From an uncultured Parabacteroides sp. (GTDB lineage: Bacteria; Bacteroidota; Bacteroidia; Bacteroidales; Tannerellaceae), in assembly GCA_949295065.1 (NCBI GenBank), contig CASFJQ010000001.1, positions 62,001-126,000 on the forward strand: DNA of 64,000 nt, in the 5' to 3' direction. Under the pieces are notes generated by a model. It worked only from the letters and a program-made list of their open reading frames with translations. It was not told where the DNA came from and made no database searches. Below, one piece after another: positions 63,043 through 64,000 of this stretch (positions are counted from its first letter, which is position 1; the number at the start of each line of letters is the position of its first letter). The position numbers and the translations under genes were made by a program.

Positions 63043-64000
63043 ATGGGAGATTCATTAAAAAATAAGACCGCTCAAGGATTGTTTTGGGGACTTATCAATA
63101 ACGGCACACAACAGTTGTTGAATCTCCTTTTTGGTATATTTCTTGCTCGCCTTCTGGAACCGTCGGACTATGGAATGGTAGGGATGCTGACTATCTTCTC
63201 GTTGATAGCGGCGTCGCTGCAGGAGAGTGGGTTTACGGTTGCTTTGGCTAAAAAAGCTGAGGTTACATCAAAAGATTATAATGCTGTATTTTGGTTCAGC
63301 TCAGGGTTGAGTTTTTGCATGTATTGGATATTATTTTTCTCAGCTCCTTTAATAGCTGATTTTTATAAAACACCAGAACTTATACCATTGTCAAGATATT
63401 TGTTTATAGGCTTTTTTATTTCAAGTTTAAGTATGGTGCCCAGCGCCTATATGTTCCGAAATATGCAGGTTAAGCAGAAAGCATTGGCAACGTTTGTTGC
63501 TTTAGCCGTATCTGGAACGGTTGGTATAATATTGGCATATAATGGGTTTTCATATTGGGGAATCGCAACTCAGAGTATCGTTTATATATTGACTTTGACT
63601 ATCATATATTGGTTCCTATGTCCTTGGAGGCCATCTTTTAATATTGATTTCTCCCCAATAAAAGAAATGATAGGATTCAGTAGTAAATTGTTGTTTACAA
63701 ATATCTTTATTCATCTGAACAATAATATATTTTCTATTGTGCTTGGTCGATATTATACAGAGAATGAAGTCGGACAGTATAATCAGGCAAACAAATGGAA
63801 TTATATGGGACATTCACTGATTTCAGGGATGGTTGGAAGTGTTGCATTACCGATGTTCTCGCAAATATCTGATGATACGGAGCGTCAAAGACGAGCTTTT
63901 CGCAAAATGCTTCGATTCACATCTTTTATCTCTTTCCCGGCTATGTTTGGCCTAGCCTTGATTGCTCCGGAGATGATAACAATAATGATTACAGACAAAT
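63043..64000 (+). CDS. Polysaccharide flippase / oligosaccharide transporter (MOP superfamily), partial
   Basis: The gene starts at ATG 63043 (MGDSLKNKTAQGLFWGLI) and runs off the window after about 319 codons. At least eight hydrophobic segments are visible. The N-terminal pattern KTAQGLFWGLINNGTQQLLNLLFGIFLARLLEPSDYGMVGM is typical of Wzx-like lipopolysaccharide/capsule exporters. It follows sugar-nucleotide genes, so it probably moves lipid-linked repeat units across the inner membrane. Confidence 0.88.
   Translation, partial: MGDSLKNKTAQGLFWGLINNGTQQLLNLLFGIFLARLLEPSDYGMVGMLTIFSLIAASLQESGFTVALAKKAEVTSKDYNAVFWFSSGLSFCMYWILFFSAPLIADFYKTPELIPLSRYLFIGFFISSLSMVPSAYMFRNMQVKQKALATFVALAVSGTVGIILAYNGFSYWGIATQSIVYILTLTIIYWFLCPWRPSFNIDFSPIKEMIGFSSKLLFTNIFIHLNNNIFSIVLGRYYTENEVGQYNQANKWNYMGHSLISGMVGSVALPMFSQISDDTERQRRAFRKMLRFTSFISFPAMFGLALIAPEMITIMITDK

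Overview
The window is a chromosomal segment of a member of the order Bacteroidales, most likely a gut Bacteroides/Phocaeicola relative. The evidence is protein content (DUF4493/PCMD, DUF2807, DUF5723, DUF4251, DUF4136 and DUF4292 families, WbqC, a long Bacteroidetes-type IspG), promoters of the TTTG / TAnnTTTG type with no clear Shine-Dalgarno sequences, and many SPII lipoproteins with acidic residues after the lipobox Cys. No tRNA, rRNA, CRISPR array, integrase or transposase gene was seen. The right edge cuts a polysaccharide flippase gene.

Layout. 1-5.8 kb: transglutaminase-like lipoprotein, ZnuA/ZnuC without a permease, a small membrane protein and an NAD-dependent epimerase. 5.9-8.9 kb (minus): two DUF2807 proteins and DusB. 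9.3-15.2 kb: a GH3 glycosidase, two outer-membrane proteins and a membrane-anchored AraC-type regulator. 15.4-19.2 kb: dapB, lepB, a LepB paralogue lacking the catalytic Lys, and WbqC, followed by a short promoter-terminator unit that may be an sRNA or a 19-residue peptide gene. 19.5-28.2 kb: sulfatase, nucleoside hydrolase, DEAD-box helicase with a TTG start, C69 and C1-like peptidases, and a GNAT/small-protein pair. 28.3-38.6 kb: an AraC regulator divergent from seven surface-protein genes (DUF4493, PCMD, a beta-barrel). 38.6-45.7 kb: repeat-rich DNA around rpoN, a Dabb lipoprotein and an AlbA_2 ATPase protein. 45.7-49.9 kb: a conserved block of a PAP2-like protein, gcvH, purE, ispG and dut. 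50-52 kb (minus): a rearranged DUF4251/OMP/DUF4136 cluster with a chimeric gene and an OMP remnant. 52.4-56.2 kb: TPR, DUF4292 and EnvC-like envelope operon. 56.3-59.2 kb: alkD and metG. 59.3-64 kb: start of a surface polysaccharide locus (DegT aminotransferase, Gfo/Idh/MocA dehydrogenase, ugd, flippase).

The most unusual content is intergenic. Six intergenic sites carry arrays of 4-6 short palindromic units with an exact 22-bp period (23 bp at one site). Each site has its own sequence and the architecture is shared. There are also several families of dispersed inverted repeats. One (unit close to GACGAGTTGACAAG) sits at many gene ends as a hairpin. Another (CACAGAGACACAGAG) forms hairpins. 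Two MITE-like families have terminal inverted repeats AAGTTTCGCAAG and GGGTGTTGCAAAAC; the second is seen nested inside another repeat. One further family is an 8-bp tandem repeat (AAGTAGTT).
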